From: Eimeria necatrix
Lineage: Eukaryota; Apicomplexa; Conoidasida; Eucoccidiorida; Eimeriidae
Direction of reading: 5' to 3'
Assembly (NCBI RefSeq): GCF_000499385.1
Contig: NW_013651666.1
Coordinates: 79,501 to 143,500, forward strand
DNA length: 64,000 nucleotides
Part shown: piece after piece, positions 59,164-64,000 of the stretch
Numbering within the stretch: position 1 is the first letter of the stretch
Layout: each line of letters opens with the position of its first letter
Notes under the pieces: generated by a model
What the model was told of the DNA's origin: nothing
Database searches by the model: none
What the model saw: the letters and a program-made list of their open reading frames with translations, nothing else
Translations under genes and position numbers: made by a program

Positions 59164-59970
59164 TCACCTGGCAGCAAAGAGGCCCCGGAAGGCGGAGGCC
59201 AGCGCTGAAGGCCAAGAGCCCCAGCTGCGTCCGGGGGCCTCTCTTTCGCGCTGCGCTGCTCTTGCTGCTGCTGCTCTTGCTGCTGCTGCTCGCTGCAGCC
59301 TCTGGTGGGCCCTTTCTCGCAAACGTTCAAAAACGGAGAAGTCCCCAGGCTTAAGAGACTGCGGCAGCGAATGCACAGCAGCCCGAATGGCTGGAGAGGG
59401 GCCCCCGAGGGCCCTGGGGGGGAAGCTGGCTCTGCTGCTGATTGCAGGGGGGCCCCTCCCCACAGTCTGTGTCTGCTGCTGCAGCGGGGCCCCTGGGCGG
59501 GGCCCCTGGCTGGGGGTTTGTTCGTCCAGGGCCCCGTAGCCGCTGCACTCCCTGCTGAGGGTCCCCTGCCTCTGGGGGGCCCCCCCCGGCGCCCCCGGGG
59601 GCCCCGGGTCCTCCGGGGGCCCCTGGGGCCCCGGCGACCCCGGGGGCCCCTGGGGCCCCGGCGACCCCGGGGGCCCCGGGGGCCCCGAGGGCCCCGGCGA
59701 CCCCGGGGGCCCCTGGGGGGCCCCCGAGGGGGGCCCCCCGCAGACAGCAGCAACTGCGCTGCTGCCCCGGCCCAGCACTGCAGCACTGTCTACTGTGGAG
59801 CCCTCAACTGTGGGGACAATGTAAGCAACAACTGCTGTAATGTCATCAGGTTTGCCCCCCACAAGTCTCCGGCCCACTTCGTCAAAAGCTGCTTTGGAAA
59901 AGGGAGTGACCACTGGACAAGAAACCCCCGGCGGGGCCTCTCCCGCCTTCACCGCCCTCTGCGCACCGCA

Positions 59971-60015
<45 letters not shown>

Positions 60016-61886
60016 CAAGCAGGATTTGCGTCTCAGCGCCAAACGTGCCATCCCCAGTTTTCGGTGTTCCCCACGTCCCCAGGGCAGCCTGCGCGCGGAA
60101 CCCCCGGCTCGAGCCCCCGAGCCACGGTTTAGGGTTTAGGGTTTAGGGTTTAGGGTTTAGGGTTTAGGGTTTGGGCATATTTGGACCTCGAGAAGCGCGT
60201 CGACGAGGACGGCGGGGTGGCAGGCGGGGGGCTTTCCGGGAGGGGCGTTGTTCCAGCAAAGTTGGTTGAAAGTGTCGAGAAGATCGTCGTCAAACAAGTT
60301 GTCGAAAAGTCCATCGGAGCCCAGCAGCACAATATCGCCGGGCTGGACTGCAGCAGACCCCACGCGGGCCGCCTGCGCCGTGCGCTGCAGCAGCGCCTGC
60401 TGCGAACAGTCGCAGTCGGGCATGCGCGAAATCTGAAAGGGGCAGTTGAAGAAGTGCTGCTGCGCCTCCGTGCGGTAGACCACCTGGTAGCCGCCGTAGG
60501 CCTGCGGGTTGGCCACGCGGGCCCTGCAGGTGTGGCAGCTGGCGTGGGAGAACTCGAGGGGCCCCGGGTACCTCTTGGGGGGGGCCCCCGTCCTCCGCAG
60601 CAGCAGCAGCTGCGAGTCCCCGATGTTCGCGGACCACAGCCGCCGCCCCTCCAGCAGCCCCAGCACGCAGGTGGTGGCCCCGAAGCTGCGGCACTGCAGC
60701 GAGGCCCTCGCCAGCACGCTCAGCGGCGGCTCGGGGGGCCCCCAGGGGGCCCCCCCGGGGCCCCAGGGGGCCCCCGCGGGGCCCCCCACGCCCAACGCAC
60801 TCAACGCCTCCTCCGTCTCCAACTCAAAGAGCGCCCCGTTCTCCAGCCGCGCCCGACTCTCCCGCACGCACAACTCCAGCAACTCCGCAGGCAACTCCGA
60901 AGGGTCCAAACCCTCGTCTTCCACTGTGCTCACTCCGTCCGCAATTCCCAAAACCTCCGCCACAAACCACAAACCCCAAACCCTCGCACTGCTTTCCCAC
61001 AAGTCCAACAGAAAAGACTTTTAAACCCAACAGAAAGACCCATTTAACCCCAACAGAAAGAGCTATTTGAGGCCAACAGAGCGAGATATTTGAGGCTGAC
61101 AGAAGGCTGTTTGCTGCTAAAACGAGAGCCATTTGCTGCTAAAAGAAGAGCCATTTGCTGCTAAAAGAAGAGCCATTTGCTGCTAAAAGAATGAACTACT
61201 TGCTGCCAAAAGAAGAGCAATTTGCTGACAAAAGAATAAGCTACTTGCTGCTTAAAGAAGAGCTGTTTGCTGCTTAAAGAAGAGCTGTTTGCTGCTAAAA
61301 GAAGAGCTGCTTGCTGCTGAAAGAAGAGCTGTTTGCTGCTTAGAGAAGCGCTGTTTGCTGCTAAAATAGTGAGCTACTTGCTGCTAAGAGAAGAGCTGTT
61401 TGTTGCTAAAATAGTGAGCTATTCGCTGCTAAGAGAAGAGCTATTTGCTGCTAAAAGAAGAGCTTTTTGTTGCTAAGAGAACGGGTTATTTGCTGCTAAA
61501 AGAGGAGCCACTTGCTGCTAAAAGAAGAGCCACTTGCTGCTAAAAGAAGAGCTATTTGCTGCTAAGAGAAGAGCAGTTTGCTGCTAAAATAGTGAGGTAT
61601 TTGCTGCTAAAATAGTGAGCTATTTGCTGCTAAGAGAAGAGCAGTTTGCTGCCAAGTGCCAGCTAAGAGGGTCCAGCGGCTGGGGGTGACCAGTGGTCCT
61701 GGCGGGGCGCACATGGTGGTCCATTGCAAATGCATCTCCATTGATGGACCTCGAGAGAGCCTTTTGAGGATGTTGAATGGACTTTCCAGCCACGAGGAAC
61801 TGCAGCGGCTGCGCGGGCTGCTGCTCCCGCGTCACCAGAGTGTCGGCCTCGCGGCTTTCCGCGCATTCGCAGCTGCAGCAGCTCAT
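59164..61886 (-). CDS. PP2C-family protein phosphatase, PTC7 type, with collagen-like C-terminal tail
   Basis: This is a metal-dependent Ser/Thr phosphatase; PTC7 enzymes are mostly mitochondrial. Visible family motifs in order are [20 protein letters not shown] (first exon, about 61830-61690), LGIADGV (metal Asp), [24 protein letters not shown] with [47 protein letters not shown], then [14 protein letters not shown] and [14 protein letters not shown]. All Asp residues expected to bind metal are present. The first exon may start at ATG 61886. An intron of roughly 0.7 kb containing the 22-base minisatellite separates it from the exon beginning near 60962. A second intron contains the telomere-like array 60127-60172 and a CAG run. 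The last exon (from about 59911) adds some 200 residues with GPPGSPGPQ repeats and a helical Ala/Arg end, stopping at 59164-59166. The donor that pairs with the last acceptor is unresolved, so a small exon may be missing. Confidence 0.82.
59969..60013. repeat. (CAG)n run in a phosphatase intron
   Basis: A nearly pure CAG repeat of about 14 triplets lies in the intron before the last phosphatase exon. On the minus strand it reads CTG and sits roughly 50 bases before the TTCTTGTCCAG acceptor. Confidence 0.9.
60127..60172. repeat. Interstitial telomere-like array (TTTAGGG)n
   Basis: Six units of TTTAGGG begin within about 10 bases of the likely end of the central phosphatase exon, inside an intron. 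A degenerate, oppositely oriented stretch (CCCCAAACCC) sits at about 60971-60984 near the other end of the same exon. Confidence 0.95.
61077..61645. repeat. 22-base minisatellite, about 26 copies, inside a phosphatase intron
   Basis: The unit is close to TTGCTGCTAAAAGAAGAGCCAT, repeated head to tail with substitutions at a few fixed positions (AGAAGAGC versus ATAGTGAGC; CATT, TATT or TACT). It fills most of the intron between the first phosphatase exon and the exon starting near 60962. No open frame on either strand runs through it convincingly. Confidence 0.92.
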
Positions 61887-62942
61887 TTTGGCAGCAGCAA
61901 AGCGCCAAAAAGGGCTTTTTGGGGGCCCCCGGGGCCCCTCTCGGGCTCTCCGACCCGCCTAGTTCGCCCCGCCAGAGACGCGGGGCCCAGGGCCGCCAAA
62001 AGCGCCGCTCAGGAGGCTCGAAAGCTCCCTCCTGCAGTGTACGTACACCTGAAATCCGCGGCCTGTAAAGACACCGCATGCATTGTTGCCCAGAGGGCTG
62101 CGGAACTCCGGCCGCGGGAGCTGCAGGGCGCAGCAGCAGCACTTCGCGCGGGCCGGGGGCAGCAGCAGAAGGCCAAATGGGTCAGTTTTAAAGAGAAGTT
62201 CCTTTGCAAAATGTAAGAAAGAAAAACAGTGAGAAAAAGCCGGGAAGCTGGCGGCAACCGGTGTCTCGGCTGACCGCTGGTGTGCCGCGGTGGCGCCGGC
62301 GCGTCGAGTGCTGCTGCGGCGACTGGCGAGAAAAAGCCCTCAAACGAGAATTGTATTTCCCTTTTCACATTTGAAATTCAATTTTACTTTCTTTTTTCCC
62401 ACACAAACAACTCGGCCGGCGCCGCCGCCGCGCGCACAACCTGCAGCCTGCGACGCCCAGCACCGGACAGAGTCCTGAAGCAGCTGCTGCTTCGACGGCG
62501 GAAACTGGCTCGCACGCGGCCAAAAAAGTGCACTTAATTCTTTGTTCGAGACTTTTCAACAAATGCTCTCGAAAGAAAAGTGTATTAAGACAAAAAAACG
62601 CAAAAAACGCGCAATCCGCGCGCCCCAGACATCTCCACTGGTCACCTTGGGGCCTCCGCGCGCAGTCCTTCGCAGCATGCATGCAGCTGGCCTGCTAGCC
62701 AGCACACAACGCAGCAGCTAGCCTTTGCTGCTGCTGGCTAGCTGCAGCTAGCTGCTGCAGCTAGCTGCAGCGGCTAGAGGCGGGCTTCGGGCCCCCAGAG
62801 GCCCCCCGCTCTGGGTGTGTGCAGCAGCAATTCGCGGGGCCCCACACACCAGCAGCAGGCCACAATATAAATACCATTTCCCCCCCTCTAGGGCTAAAAA
62901 GCCATGCTAGTTGTTCTCCAGGGCCGCGTGCTGCAGCAAATC

Positions 62943-62994
62943 GTAGGGTTTAGGGTTTAGGGTTTCGCGTCTAGGGTTTAGGGGTTAGGGTTTA
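62943..62994. repeat. Interstitial telomere-like array, degenerate (TTTAGGG)n
   Basis: Several TTTAGGG units with interruptions (TTTCGCGTC and GGGGTTAGGG) lie in intergenic DNA. It is the fourth such array in the last 13 kb. Confidence 0.9.
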
Positions 62995-63235
62995 CGGCGT
63001 GGCGGGGCTTCAGTGGACCTGCTCGAGCAGGCGCAGCAGCAGCTGCGAGGGAAGCGAGGCTAGCAGCAGCAGCAGCAGCAGCAGCAGCAGTTTCCTGTGC
63101 TGCAGCAGAGGCTCCTTTGCAGTTTGCTGCTGCTGAGCTGGCAGCAGCTGCAGAAAACCCATTTGCTGCAGTGTTTTCCTTGCAGCCTCACTGGCTGCTT
63201 CCCCCCCTCTGCAGCTAGCTGCATGCAGGGTCTCT

Positions 63236-63335
63236 GGGGGCCCCCCTGGGGGCCCCCTGGGGGCCCCCTGGGGGCCCCCCTTGGGGCCCCATGGGGGCCC
63301 CCCTTGGGGCCCCCTGGGGGGCCCCCCTAGGGGCC
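63236..63335. repeat. GGGGGCCCCCCTT palindromic array
   Basis: Repeated GGGGGCCCCC, GGGGCCCCAT and GGGGCCCCTT words, about eight in 100 bases. They are self-complementary and similar in core to the array at 59041-59163. Confidence 0.88.
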
Positions 63336-63510
63336 ACCTCACGCTGTGGGGAGGTGACCCTGGCGGGAGTTTTGCTGCTTAAAGCAGCAAACTGCTGCAG
63401 CAGCAAAAGGGTATAATAAAGCAGCAGCAGCTGCTGCTGCTGCAGGCCAAGGCAGCGCCAACTGTGGAGCCTCGCGAGCAGCAGCACTTAAGTCCTTTCC
63501 AATTCCCCAT

Positions 63511-63537
63511 AAAAATATAAATAAACAAACAAACAAA

Positions 63538-63576
<39 letters not shown>

Positions 63577-63583
63577 ATATATT
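63511..63583. repeat. (AAAT)n microsatellite
   Basis: (AAAC)n of three units is followed by about 12 AAAT units and a TATATTTAT end. It lies in non-coding sequence. Confidence 0.95.
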
Positions 63584-63702
63584 TATACAAAAGAAAGAGA
63601 AAGCTTTAGACGGCAATGGGGGCGCTATCCAAACAGTTTGCTGCTGCCTCTCTTATCCTATTTCTCTGGTTTTAAAGGAAGGCAAAAAGGGTATTTCGCT
63701 GC

Positions 63703-63755
<53 letters not shown>

Positions 63756-64000
63756 GCCACGCAGCGCGGCCACGGCCAGCCAAAAAGGCCCTCAGCAGCG
63801 AAAAAGACTGCAGCAAAAGCCCCAAGTGTTGCATGCGCTGAAAGACAAGCCCCAAAAAGACACGGAGCTTGTGTGGCTCTTAGGCGCACAGAAAAAGAAA
63901 TTTATTTAAAATTGAATTTAAATTAGTTAAAAGTCAATTTCTTTCTTTTTATGAATCCTATTCTGTGAAATTAAAGTATTTAATTCGCAATATTTCACCA

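Larger units (their letters stand above)
61887..64000. other. Terminal stretch without recognised genes
   Basis: This contains the presumed promoter and leader of the phosphatase gene (immediately above 61886), AGCT-palindrome words (62695-62775), a telomere-like array, GGGGCCCC palindromes, CAG/CTG runs (63070-63090, 63695-63755) and an AAAT microsatellite. Open frames here follow the simple repeats and were not called. Confidence 0.5.

Noticed and set aside
62943..62994. True chromosome end at the telomere-like array
   Set aside because: The array is short, degenerate and followed by a further kilobase of ordinary sequence; three similar arrays lie within introns, so these are interstitial copies.
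59969..63090. CRISPR-like array suggested by regular repeats
   Set aside because: The repeats are uninterrupted microsatellites or minisatellites without unique spacers, in a eukaryotic context.
1..64000. tRNA or rRNA genes
   Set aside because: A visual scan for B-box-like GGTTCGAnTCC sequences and long conserved rRNA stretches found none; a covariance-model search was not possible here.

Overview
The window looks like nuclear DNA of an apicomplexan parasite of the Eimeria type (Eimeriidae). The evidence is a mosaic of ordinary, almost repeat-free DNA and DNA full of (CAG)n, which is read as long Gln, Ala or Ser runs inside proteins. There are also interstitial telomere-like TTTAGGG arrays, many short introns, and conserved eukaryotic proteins swollen by low-complexity inserts. 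There is no operon structure, and nothing bacterial, viral or transposon-like was recognised. A 100-base N gap (11208-11307) shows this is a scaffold.

Layout. 1-7.6 kb is featureless. 7.6-11.9 kb (+) carries eIF3 subunit E in many exons. 12.9-14.0 kb (-) is an unidentified small protein. 14-17.9 kb is empty. 17.9-20.6 kb (+) is a WD40/beta-propeller-like protein. 21.7-32.5 kb (-) holds a very large HEAT-repeat protein whose best match is the cohesin loader Scc2/NIPBL, with a Gln-rich region that is probably its N-terminus. 32.6-37.9 kb is gene-poor. 38.3-41.6 kb (+) is a Nab2/ZC3H14-type poly(A)-binding zinc-finger protein. 43.2-44.7 kb (-) resembles the autophagy HORMA protein ATG101. 46.2-56.7 kb (-) is the most striking gene. 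It is a eukaryotic-type glycogen/starch branching enzyme whose GH13 catalytic residues look degraded and which has a complete archaeal-like retaining glycosyltransferase inserted inside the barrel. 59.2-61.9 kb (-) is a PTC7-type PP2C phosphatase with a collagen-like tail. The last 2 kb are repeats without a recognisable gene.

Functionally these are unrelated housekeeping genes: translation initiation, cohesin loading, mRNA poly(A) binding, autophagy initiation, storage polysaccharide metabolism and a phosphatase. From about 49 kb onward the DNA becomes very GC-rich, with GGGGCCCC palindromes, AGCT palindromes and telomere-like arrays, many of them in introns. Exon boundaries were worked out by hand from homology (family sequences recalled, not searched), reading frame and GT/AG sites. 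Those called firmly are stated in the entries; the others are approximate.
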